Source: Verrucomicrobiota bacterium JB024 (GTDB taxonomy: Bacteria; Verrucomicrobiota; Verrucomicrobiia; Opitutales; Cerasicoccaceae). From it: 64,000 bases of DNA. The stretch covers positions 62,001-126,000 of the forward strand of contig JAUTCS010000088.1 of assembly GCA_030673825.1 (NCBI GenBank), read 5' to 3'. The stretch's first letter is position 1. The number at the start of each line of letters is the position of its first letter. Below, in pieces: positions 55,979 to 64,000 of this stretch. A model generated the notes under the pieces. It saw only the letters and a program-made list of their open reading frames with translations, was not told the origin of the DNA and made no database searches. Made by a program: the position numbers and the translations under genes.

Positions 55979-56566
55979 TCAGCGTTTCTTGAGGTTTGCC
56001 TCAGTGGAAAATGCGCCGGGAATCCAGTTCGCAATCGGCGGTGTAGTCCCTACGTTGCGCAGGTCCTCAATTGTGTAGAACGGTGTCGGCTCAAACTCGG
56101 ACAGTATGGCAAGAACACTCTTTAGTCGCTTACGCTTCGATATGACCAGGAATACGTTGACCTTTCCTTTCAGCCCGTCGGCATCCACAGAGGTCACACC
56201 AAAACCGTCCCCAGAAATGCGACTCCTGAGTTGTTCTTCATCGTTGCTCTGTGCAATTACGCGTATCAAAACATAGCCTAGAGCAAGTTTTTCTTCGATC
56301 CACATGCCAACGTAAGTTCCAGCCGAAAAACCGCCAGACCAAGCAAGAATTGACGCGATATTGGTTAGGTTTTCCATCACTTGTGTGATCGCCACTAACC
56401 AGATAGTTATTTCAATAAATGCTAATATCGGCACCGTTTTTTTCATTCCCCTGTAAATGAGAATATGCCGCAGCGTAGCCATGCTGACGTCTGTCAGCTT
56501 AGCGATAAAAATCAGTGCTGGAATAATAACCCAGCTTACATAATCAAATGAATATATATAGTCCAC
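55979..56566 (-). CDS. UPF0316 family membrane protein (DUF5698/DUF2179)
   Basis: A 195-residue protein. The first half (residues 10-105) has three hydrophobic helices with AKLTDVSMATLRHILIYRG and FIEITIWLVAITQVMENL; the second half is a soluble DUF2179 domain (GFGVTSVDADGLKGKVNVFLV, then FYTIEDLRNV), the fold also found in YitT-type proteins that may bind nucleotides. The role is unknown. It may share transcription with the 41-residue gene 62 bases downstream. Confidence 0.9.
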   Translation of the reverse strand: MDYIYSFDYVSWVIIPALIFIAKLTDVSMATLRHILIYRGMKKTVPILAFIEITIWLVAITQVMENLTNIASILAWSGGFSAGTYVGMWIEEKLALGYVLIRVIAQSNDEEQLRSRISGDGFGVTSVDADGLKGKVNVFLVISKRKRLKSVLAILSEFEPTPFYTIEDLRNVGTTPPIANWIPGAFSTEANLKKR

Positions 56567-57449
56567 TTTGAGGTAGAGTTAAAGTTAATATACCCCCAGC
56601 TTTCATGATGGCTATGGCAGCAATTTACGCCAGTAGGCCAGGACTGATCGTCCATCTGCTCTCAGAAGCTGCTCCAATTAACACAGTTCAAATACAGATT
56701 GAAAAGGGAACTCACTGATCGATCAGAGACCAGTGACGAATCCGCCAGGAAATCAATTATTAAATCCGATGAACACCAAGAAGAACGAACCAAGACTGCC
56801 TCGTCCTCAAGCGTTCAACGGCCAATCGCGAGAAAGATCAGATAGCATTTCTCACGTACAAGCCTGTAAAATATGTTAGTGGGAGGACTCATTCCAAACC
56901 TAATCCATATAATAAAAATACTAAGTCAAGAAATCATCATTAAAATGAACAATTATGTTCATATTAGGAAAGTAATAACCCCATACATTAGGGTGGTTCG
57001 TTTTTCTCTAAACGAAAATTAAGCGAGTGACATTTTCCGGAGGTTCCCCTGCCTTGCAGTATACTTAATTTGATTCTTTTAAGGATGTTGACGGAAGGCG
57101 GTCGGCGATGGAGCACAGCAGGCATGAGGTTTATATTTACGCCTGCCAGAAACGGGGCAATACATCGATATTTCGTTATGCAAGCAAACGACTATCGACC
57201 AGAATCCTTGGTGCGGAACTTCACGCGCTGAGGCCATGGGGCACCTGAACATGAGCATGCTTTCCGCGGACAGCAATTTGAAAGAAAAAGCTCTTAAGAA
57301 GTTCTTGAACAGCGACTTTTCTCGTCTCTGTGGTCATCAAATGATGGCAATTGCTGGAGTGGTAAGCTTGCCAAATGGATGGTATTTCCTTTCAGGGAAC
57401 ATTATTTTTAGCTTTATCTAATAATCTAGATTGTATTGTATCGTAATCT
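56567..57449. other. AT-rich stretch without a recognisable gene, upstream of jetA
   Basis: About 880 bases with lower GC than either neighbour. Frames up to 66 codons exist on both strands (57079-57276 minus, 57236-57421 plus) but resemble no family I know. A perfect palindrome AATCTAGATT lies about 20 bases before jetA. It could be remains of a mobile element or the leader of the defence operon. No tRNA, repeat pair or IS end seen. Confidence 0.4.
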
Positions 57450-58949
57450 ATGGAAACGGCACCGACGTTGGCTCGCAGGTTAATCGTTGAGCGACTAAAC
57501 CATCCGGCCTGGCTGCTGCTGGCTGCGACACGGGGACCACTCATGTTGGCCAGCCTGAAGCCCTTGTTTGAGAGCAGTTCATCTGAAATCACCTTGGAGG
57601 ATGCGCGCGAGCAATTGGCTAGCCTCCTGTCTCAACACGCGAACGACCCAACTTACGGCATCGACTCCGATGACTTCCGTGCGCTGGCGCGCCGGGAGTT
57701 GCGCGACTGGATCAAGCGCGGCTTGCTGGTTGAGCGAAGCGGTATCCTATTCGCGACCGACGCACTGCAGGCAACGTTTCGCTTCCTGGAAACGATTGAG
57801 CAGCGCGTAATGACAACGACGGCTTCGCGCTTGGCCACCGTCCAGCAAAAGATAGAAGTGCTGCAAGCCAATCTCAACCCTGATCGTGAATCACGCGCTG
57901 CTAATATTCAGCGCAAGATGACTGAACTCGAACAGGAGCTGGAGCGTGTACGACAGGGCTACTTTGAGGTCCTTGAAGGTGAGCGTGCGGTCGAGGAAAT
58001 CCGTGAACTCTACAGCCTGGCCATGAGCCTGCGGGCTGACTTTCAGAGAGTGGAGGACTCCTACCGGGAGGCCGACCGCAGCCTACGGCAGTCGATCATC
58101 GGGGATGAGCAAAATCGCGGCGAAGTGGTGGATAAGCTCCTCGCCACCGATGCTGCGCTTCTGGAAACGCCGGAGGGTCGTGTCTTCGATGGCTTTTACC
58201 GTCAAATCCAGCTTGGCACCGACCTAGATGTCATGCGAGGCCGCCTGCGCGCCATACTCGACCACAACGCCTCCATACGAGCCCTCGACCGTCGGCAAAC
58301 TCAGGACTTAAAGTTCCTGGTCTCTCACTTGATCGACGAATCCAAGAGCGTCCTCCAGGCGCGTTCGCAAGGTGAGCGCGACGTCAAAGGCTTTATCAAA
58401 TCAGGACTCGCAGCAGAGAATCACCGCGTCGGTCAACTGCTTCAGCAAGTGCTGGAGGCGGCACTCACCATGGACTGGGGAAAACAATCGGTGCGCCGAG
58501 CGCCCGCGCCGCTGCCTCCCATCGCGCCTTCTCTACCCAGCCTGCCGGTGGCGGGCAGGCTCTGTTATAAGGAGATAACGGATATCGAAGAAGCCGCTTT
58601 GAATCTTGAGCAGCAGCAAGGTAGCCTCGACCAGCTGGAAGAGGACTTTGTGGCCTGTGACGACGATCTGGATACCCTGGTGCTTTATCAAAACACCCTC
58701 GATTATTTGCGTAAAAACAGGAGCTCTCATCGCCTCAGTGAATTGGCCACCGCCTTGCCGCCGGAATATGATGTGGAGACATTGGCCTACTGGCTAGCAC
58801 TGGCACGTGAAGCGGAATGCCAAGTAGGGCCAGACATGGAAACCTTCACTCTTGAATATGAATACGAACGCGCGGTTGACTTTACCGCACCGCTTCTTGC
58901 TCTCGATGCAGAGGCTGTGAGCGCGGTTGACCCAGAACACTTGGTATGA
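57450..58949 (+). CDS. jetA: Wadjet type I JetA (MukF/MksF-like, DUF3375)
   Basis: A 499-residue protein with the DUF3375 layout: N-terminal RRLIVERLNHPAWLLLAATR and PLMLASLKPLFE, a winged-helix part (DDFRALARRELRDWIKRGLL), a coiled-coil centre (about residues 125-200) and a C-terminal region ending in a kleisin-like end. JetA is the kleisin that joins the JetC ATPase and contributes to recognition of small circular DNA. The order jetA-jetB-jetC-jetD with four-base overlaps is that of Wadjet type I. ATG 57450 is the only good start; its promoter was not found. Confidence 0.9.
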   Translation: METAPTLARRLIVERLNHPAWLLLAATRGPLMLASLKPLFESSSSEITLEDAREQLASLLSQHANDPTYGIDSDDFRALARRELRDWIKRGLLVERSGILFATDALQATFRFLETIEQRVMTTTASRLATVQQKIEVLQANLNPDRESRAANIQRKMTELEQELERVRQGYFEVLEGERAVEEIRELYSLAMSLRADFQRVEDSYREADRSLRQSIIGDEQNRGEVVDKLLATDAALLETPEGRVFDGFYRQIQLGTDLDVMRGRLRAILDHNASIRALDRRQTQDLKFLVSHLIDESKSVLQARSQGERDVKGFIKSGLAAENHRVGQLLQQVLEAALTMDWGKQSVRRAPAPLPPIAPSLPSLPVAGRLCYKEITDIEEAALNLEQQQGSLDQLEEDFVACDDDLDTLVLYQNTLDYLRKNRSSHRLSELATALPPEYDVETLAYWLALAREAECQVGPDMETFTLEYEYERAVDFTAPLLALDAEAVSAVDPEHLV

Positions 58950-59695
58950 ACGATTACTTCGACCAGCGACTACGATCACAGGAAATTCTGGATAGCAACA
59001 CCGGGGATCGCCCCGAAATGGACAGATCCCTCAATACCCAGGAAGAAAAGGATTCAATCGTCTCCCAAGAAACCGCTGCACAAATTAAAGCCGCAGTGCA
59101 GGAACTCCTCAAATACGGGTTGGTTGAAGCGTCGGCAAAGCCGAACATATACCGCGAACTCAAACAGAACCCTGAGACGATAAAGCGGACCCTGGAACCC
59201 TTCGATTTACAAATGGCCCTGGATGAGGTACGCGGGATTGCGTTTCTCGAAGTGCTACCCGCCGGGGAGGAGGCTGATGCCAACGATCCCTGGCAGCATC
59301 CTCTGGTCAGACGCCAGCGCCTGACCACGGAGCAATCTTTGCTGGTTGCCATACTGCGCCAGGCCTACGTTGCTTATGAGCAAACTCACGGCATTGGTGC
59401 TTCCGACGCCCGCATCGATTTCGAGGAGTTACTGGCCCAGTTTTCGGTTTACATGGGTTCCTCCGGCAGCGACAAAGCTGACACGGAGCGGCTCCGGCGC
59501 GTTCTTACCCAACTGGTAACACATGGCATCGCGAGTGAGCCGGACAAGGAAAACCAGGTTGCGATCCGCCCCATCATTGTGCATCTGGCCAATCCTGAGC
59601 ACCTAGCCCTGTTGCTGGAACACTTTCGCAAGCTGGCCAGCAACTCGCTCACCAGCCATACAGAGTCTGAGCCAAATGTGGGGGACGAGGCATGA
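58946..59695 (+). CDS. jetB: Wadjet type I JetB (MukE/MksE-like, DUF4194)
   Basis: A 249-residue protein of the DUF4194 family: AAQIKAAVQELLKYGLVEAS, IYRELKQNPETIKRTLEPFDL and DEVRGIAFLEVLPA, then a winged-helix region with QRLTTEQSLLVAILRQAYV and DTERLRRVLTQLVTHGIAS. JetB binds the kleisin JetA and stabilises the JetC complex. It overlaps both neighbours by four bases (ATGA), so the operon is translated as a unit. Confidence 0.92.
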   Translation: MNDYFDQRLRSQEILDSNTGDRPEMDRSLNTQEEKDSIVSQETAAQIKAAVQELLKYGLVEASAKPNIYRELKQNPETIKRTLEPFDLQMALDEVRGIAFLEVLPAGEEADANDPWQHPLVRRQRLTTEQSLLVAILRQAYVAYEQTHGIGASDARIDFEELLAQFSVYMGSSGSDKADTERLRRVLTQLVTHGIASEPDKENQVAIRPIIVHLANPEHLALLLEHFRKLASNSLTSHTESEPNVGDEA

Positions 59696-62600
59696 AATCA
59701 AGCGAAGAAGCCGTACTGTTCACCTTAGAGAGAGCCGCCTTTCAACTGCGTCGCTTCGAGGTTTTCAACTGGGGGCCTTTCTCCGGTATGCACGCCGCCG
59801 AAATCGATCCACAGGGGACGGCGATTATTGGGATGACCGGTAGCGGAAAAACTACCTTGATTGACGGCTTTGTTACCTTACTCACCGAGTATCCCAAATA
59901 CAATCTCGCTTCGACCGGCGGCCATGAAAGTGACCGCAGCCTCATGGCTTACGTGCGCGGCGTCGTCGGCTCCGGTAACGACAGCGGTGATGCTACTCAC
60001 ATCTCGCGCAAGGGCAAAACAATGACTGGGCTCTGTGCCACCTACAGCGACGGGCAGGAAGAGCTTCGGCTGGCCGCGATTATCTGGATAGATGGCACAA
60101 GCTTCGCTGTGAGCGATCTCAAACGTGCCTGGCTCTTTTCGCGTGATCCGCGTCACTCGTTGGAGCAATGGCTAAGCGTTCATAGTCAGGGAGGTCTGCG
60201 ACTTCTCAAGCAACAGCTACGCGATCAGGACGAAGCCCAGCTCTACGACGCGTCCAACGGAGGCAAGCGCGCCTATCTGGCACGCGTCCGCAGTTTCTTT
60301 GAAGTCTCCGATAACGCTTTCACCCTGCTAAACCGCGCAGCTGGACTCAAGCAACTCAACAGCATCGACGTCATTTTTCGTGAATCAGTGCTCGATGACC
60401 GATCGGCTTTTGACCGCGCTACAGAGGTTGCGGACGACTTTAATAACCTTGCGGAAATCCATCAAGAGCTTGAGACCGCAGAACGCCAACAGCAGTCGCT
60501 TTTACCCGTAAAAAAGCTTTTTGCGGATTATCATGCCATCAAAGAAGAACTCGCCCGCAAGCAAAAGTTGTCCGACCTGCTGACGGTTTGGTTCGCTTTG
60601 CAGGGAAAGCGCCTATGGCAGTCTCGGCTGGTCGAACTCGAAGCCAGCGAGCATGCCCGGAAAAAGGAACTCGACGAGGCGCAACAAGCAGTGGATAAGG
60701 CCAAGCGCGAGGTCGAGGTGTTGCAGGAAAAATACCTCAAGGCGGGAGGCAGCGACGTGGATTCACTACGACAGCTTATCGAAACCTATAGCAAGGACAC
60801 CGTTCGACTTAGAGGCAACGCAACGGACTATCAAGCCTTGTGCCAAACATTCGATTTGCCTCACGAGATTGCTGAAACGCCTTTCGCCAATGCGCAGGAA
60901 AAGGCAAAATCGATTTGCGAGCGATTGCACGGGGAGCAACTGACCGCGAGCGAGTTGGCTTACAAAACTGGCGGTGATTCAAAACAAGCCGACGCAAAAC
61001 AGGAAGAACTGCAATCCGAGCTGAAAGCGGCGCAGGCCAAACCTGACTCGAATATTCCCAGCCACTACCAACGCTTTCGCGATCTCCTGGCGGCGGAGTT
61101 GAATGTCGACACCGAAGCCCTACCCTATGCAGGCGAACTGGTGCAGGTTCGCGAAAGTGAAAGCAGTTGGCGTGGCGCGATTGAGCGTGCCTTGGGTGGC
61201 AACCGGCTTCGATTGCTCGTTCCGCAGGATAAACTAAAGACCGCGCTGCGCTGGGTAAATACCCACGAACACGGTCTGCATATTCGCCTGCTCGAAGCAG
61301 GCTCAAGCGTGAAATCAGCGGCGGACTTTTTCAACGACGGATTTCTCCGCAAGCTGGAATACAAACCGCATCCGCTGCGGGATGCCCTGAAAGTATTTTT
61401 GGCCTCCTACGACCTGCACTGCGTGGATTCGCCTGAGGAGTTGGAACGCACCCCACACGGACTGACCCGCGCGGGCCTCATCTCCGGAAAACGCGGGCTC
61501 TTTGAAAAGAAAGACCAGCGGCGGCTCGACCAGGACTGGTGCACGGGCTTCAGTAATCGCGACCGCCTGGCCAGCCTGAACCAACAGCTCACCGAGGCCA
61601 AGCGTCAGGCCGAGGCCGCAGACAAGGCGTTCTCGGATGCGCGGGAACATGACCAACGCCTTAAGCAGCAAATCCAACTCCTCGACACTTTGCTCAAGCT
61701 GAGCTTCGAGGAAATCGATTATCCTGCCTTAGAAGCAAAAGTTGCAGAAGGCGAAACGAAGCTCAAAGAGCTGACCGACCCACAATCAGATGCTGGACGC
61801 GCACTCAAGGATTACGAAGACAGTAAAAAGATAAAGGACGGTTTAGACAAGGCGCGCGACGAAGCACTGCTTGCGCATGATTCCGTGAAGCGAAAAGCCG
61901 ATGGCGCTCGAAAACAAATTGAAGCCTGCATAGAGCGTGTCGGCGATGGCTTCTCTATTGAAGACCAGCAACTGGCTGATGCACAGCTTTCCATCAGTAC
62001 TCGGGTCGAGGCAGAAAACCTGACAGCGGAAGAAAATCGTCAACGGACGGAATTGGCGTCAGCGATTCAGCAGCAGCAAAGTAAACTCAACGAACAGCAA
62101 AGCAGCCTTGTGCGCGCCATGATGAAAGCCAAAGAAGCTGATACTGGCGCGCTGGCCGAGGCAGGCACTGACATGGAAGACATCCCTGCCTATCTTTCCC
62201 GGCTTCGCGTGCTGACCGAAGAAGCCTTACCGGCCAAACGTAAACGCTTCCTGGACTACCTTACACGCTCCTCAGACCAGGGCGTAAACCAACTCCTGGC
62301 ATCTGTGGAAGAGGAAGTCGCTCGCATTGAGGAACGCATCCACGATCTCAACCAAAGCCTGGAGAGTGTGGACTTCAAGCTAGGGCGCTTCCTGAAGTTG
62401 GAGACGCAAAAGGTGGTGCATGAAAGCCTGCGCAGCTTCGAACGCGCCCGCAAACAGCTACGAGCGGCCGCGCTTCGCACCGAAGACAACGAGGGGCACT
62501 ACCGTGCGCTGCAGGCGATCATCCTCCTGTTGCGCGAAGCCGTGGACAAAAAACACACAGTCGGTGCGCGTGCCTTGCTCGATCCACGCTACCGAGTGGA

Positions 62601-63036
62601 GTTTCATGGCGTGGAAATCGAACGCTCAAGCGGCGAGGTGAAGGAGCGCTTCAAGGGCTCTCAAGGAGGCTCCGGAGGCGAGAAAGAGATTATTGCCAGC
62701 TACATCTTAACCGCGTCGCTCTGCTATGCCCTGAGCCCAGAGGGGGGACGATTCCCGCTGCATAGCACCATCGTGCTGGACGAGGCCTTTTCTAAAAGCT
62801 CTCGCGCAGTAGCCAACCGGATTGTCAATGCCTTGCGGGAGTTTAAACTGCACCCCATTTTCGTCACACCGAACAAGGAAATGCGCCTGCTGCGCACGCA
62901 CACACGCTCCGTGGTGTACGTCCACCGTAAAGAGTCGCGAGCAACCTTGGCCTCCATTAGCTGGCGCGAGCTAGAAGAACGTCTCGACAGGAAAAGCGTA
63001 TCACCCGAGGCGACGGATACCACAACCAAAACGTAA
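59692..63036 (+). CDS. jetC: Wadjet type I JetC (MukB/MksB-like SMC ATPase)
   Basis: A 1114-residue SMC-type ATPase. Walker A is GMTGSGKTT at residues 47-55; the ABC signature is QGGSGGEKE near residue 990; Walker B is STIVLDEAF with D1030 and E1031. Between them are two long coiled coils (about 300-390 and 630-900) around a hinge region near 455-600. JetC extrudes DNA loops with JetA and JetB; plasmid-sized circles are then cut by JetD. The size matches the family. The C-terminus is charged. jetD starts on its final stop (TAATG). Confidence 0.95.
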   Translation: MKSSEEAVLFTLERAAFQLRRFEVFNWGPFSGMHAAEIDPQGTAIIGMTGSGKTTLIDGFVTLLTEYPKYNLASTGGHESDRSLMAYVRGVVGSGNDSGDATHISRKGKTMTGLCATYSDGQEELRLAAIIWIDGTSFAVSDLKRAWLFSRDPRHSLEQWLSVHSQGGLRLLKQQLRDQDEAQLYDASNGGKRAYLARVRSFFEVSDNAFTLLNRAAGLKQLNSIDVIFRESVLDDRSAFDRATEVADDFNNLAEIHQELETAERQQQSLLPVKKLFADYHAIKEELARKQKLSDLLTVWFALQGKRLWQSRLVELEASEHARKKELDEAQQAVDKAKREVEVLQEKYLKAGGSDVDSLRQLIETYSKDTVRLRGNATDYQALCQTFDLPHEIAETPFANAQEKAKSICERLHGEQLTASELAYKTGGDSKQADAKQEELQSELKAAQAKPDSNIPSHYQRFRDLLAAELNVDTEALPYAGELVQVRESESSWRGAIERALGGNRLRLLVPQDKLKTALRWVNTHEHGLHIRLLEAGSSVKSAADFFNDGFLRKLEYKPHPLRDALKVFLASYDLHCVDSPEELERTPHGLTRAGLISGKRGLFEKKDQRRLDQDWCTGFSNRDRLASLNQQLTEAKRQAEAADKAFSDAREHDQRLKQQIQLLDTLLKLSFEEIDYPALEAKVAEGETKLKELTDPQSDAGRALKDYEDSKKIKDGLDKARDEALLAHDSVKRKADGARKQIEACIERVGDGFSIEDQQLADAQLSISTRVEAENLTAEENRQRTELASAIQQQQSKLNEQQSSLVRAMMKAKEADTGALAEAGTDMEDIPAYLSRLRVLTEEALPAKRKRFLDYLTRSSDQGVNQLLASVEEEVARIEERIHDLNQSLESVDFKLGRFLKLETQKVVHESLRSFERARKQLRAAALRTEDNEGHYRALQAIILLLREAVDKKHTVGARALLDPRYRVEFHGVEIERSSGEVKERFKGSQGGSGGEKEIIASYILTASLCYALSPEGGRFPLHSTIVLDEAFSKSSRAVANRIVNALREFKLHPIFVTPNKEMRLLRTHTRSVVYVHRKESRATLASISWRELEERLDRKSVSPEATDTTTKT

Positions 63037-64000
63037 TGAAGTCGCCTTCCGAGCTTGCCGCTAAGCTAGCCCGTCAATGGGACAATGCAGATCTGCGCGA
63101 GCAGCGTCTCACACAACCTCAGGCTTGGCCCCTTTCACTCAGTATCGGCAAACCAGGCGCTGCTGTGATTAGAAACGATTTGAACCGGGTCCGAACTCAC
63201 CTCCAGGCATGGCAAGCCTGCCCTATCGGTGAGGTCGAGTGGCATACAGTGAGTTACCGCGATGCGGCCGACAGTATCGTAGTCCCACTGAAATGGCAGT
63301 TGCGATCACCCTCGGAATGGATCGCCGCCAGCGGCCAGGCGTCCATTACCAATGAATACGAGACACTAAATGAACTCTGCCAAAAGACGAACCCACGCTA
63401 TCATCGGCTGTGGATGCGCCAACGCTCCTGGTGGCGAGGCAAGCCCATTGACGAAATACTACTAGCCAGTTCCCTGGCCGATCAACTCGGCCCCGGATGC
63501 GCTGCGGGCGCCCCCCTCAGAACACTCTCTGGCATCGGCAACGACACCAAATTCTTTGAGCGCAATCGGGCGCTCTTGCTTGCTCTGTTGGATCTTCGTT
63601 TCGAAGGCGAGGCTGGCAAGCTCGGCCTGGAAGGATTTCTCGGAGCCATGCCCGAAGGCGAACACTGGCTCCTGGTGGCCGATCTGGATGGCGCATTATT
63701 GCCCTTTGAACTATTACGTGTTCGTGCCTCTGAACTTGAAGGTGGAGCCATTTTACCCGGTCAACAGTTTCTGGTTGTGGAAAACGAGCGTTGCCTCTTC
63801 ATGCTTCCAAAGCTGCCAGGCGTTTTGGCTATACTGGGCAGCGGCCTGAACCTCCGCTGGCTCTCAGCTCCTGCCTTTACGGATCGCGAAATCGCCTACT
63901 GGGGCGATATGGACACCTGGGGTCTAACCATGCTCAGCATGGCCAAATCGTATCGCCCCAACCTGCGACCACTTTTGATGAACCGAGAACTGTTCGATAA
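63036..64000 (+). CDS. jetD: Wadjet type I JetD nuclease (partial, runs off the window)
   Basis: The frame opens with ATG at 63036, overlapping the jetC stop, and stays open for 321 residues to the window end. The N-terminal DUF3322-like part has WRGKPIDEILLASSLADQL and FFERNRALLLALLDLRFEG; the TOPRIM-type catalytic part follows, with E249 in VVENERC and D291/D293 in YWGDMDTWGL as likely metal ligands. JetD is the nuclease subunit that cuts circular DNA. About 60-90 residues are missing beyond the window. Confidence 0.93.
   Translation, partial: MKSPSELAAKLARQWDNADLREQRLTQPQAWPLSLSIGKPGAAVIRNDLNRVRTHLQAWQACPIGEVEWHTVSYRDAADSIVVPLKWQLRSPSEWIAASGQASITNEYETLNELCQKTNPRYHRLWMRQRSWWRGKPIDEILLASSLADQLGPGCAAGAPLRTLSGIGNDTKFFERNRALLLALLDLRFEGEAGKLGLEGFLGAMPEGEHWLLVADLDGALLPFELLRVRASELEGGAILPGQQFLVVENERCLFMLPKLPGVLAILGSGLNLRWLSAPAFTDREIAYWGDMDTWGLTMLSMAKSYRPNLRPLLMNRELFD

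Noticed and set aside
57236-57421. A 61-codon frame in the gap before jetA
   Set aside because: No ribosome site, no family resemblance and AT-rich context; not enough to call a gene.

Overview
The window looks like a chromosomal segment of a heterotrophic, probably marine member of the Verrucomicrobiota, most likely Opitutales/Puniceicoccales. The pointers are a sulfatase beside a GH71-like lipoprotein, a DUF1559-type pseudopilin and a PEP-CTERM protein under a LacI regulator; a second Tat-exported sulfatase with a C-terminal FYRV-type tail; a 13-gene nuo operon; and a general shortage of strong Shine-Dalgarno sequences. This assignment rests on gene content and style only.

Layout. 0-3 kb: end of a sodium:solute symporter, an AraC regulator and a divergent FAD-dependent oxidoreductase. 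3-6.6 kb: one large secreted protein with YD-like repeats. 6.6-14 kb: a polysaccharide locus on the minus strand (PEP-CTERM protein, pseudopilin, GH71-like lipoprotein, sulfatase) divergent from its likely LacI regulator. 14-28 kb: complex I genes nuoB to nuoN in order, without nuoA, behind a readable promoter. 28.2 kb: tRNA-Ser(GGA), then a guanidine-II (mini-ykkC) riboswitch in front of a Gdx/SugE-type exporter. 29-35 kb: a HugZ-like protein and a nitric-oxide defence block (NnrS-like protein and Rrf2 regulator, divergent from quinol NO reductase and the Ric/YtfE repair protein). 35-42.5 kb: Cys/Met PLP enzyme, HPP membrane protein, sulfite reductase hemoprotein, GNAT, MarR regulator and ClC channel. 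Three transcription units here share an ATCG-N5-CGAT palindrome. 42.8-47.6 kb: two small metabolic proteins, then metR/metE divergent around a perfect palindrome. 47.4-53.5 kb: small proteins, a LytS/LytTR two-component pair, the second sulfatase and an outer-membrane beta-barrel protein. 53.5-57.4 kb: a more AT-rich, less ordered stretch with an AraC remnant, an Rnk/DUF3088/HAD operon, a 41-residue basic protein that ends at a bidirectional terminator, a UPF0316 protein and about 880 bases without a recognisable gene. 57.4-64 kb: a Wadjet type I anti-plasmid system, jetABCD, with jetD cut by the window end.

How the parts fit. The polysaccharide locus and the two sulfatases suggest use of sulfated glycans. 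The nor/ric/nnrS block protects against nitric oxide. The palindrome-linked genes (HPP, siroheme reductase, ClC, MarR) suggest one regulon around anion transport and sulfite or nitrite reduction. The Wadjet system is a known defence system; I found no certainly new system. The best candidates for new biology are the palindrome regulon, the NnrS protein with Ric-like end domains, the YD-repeat giant protein and the mini-ykkC riboswitch in this lineage.
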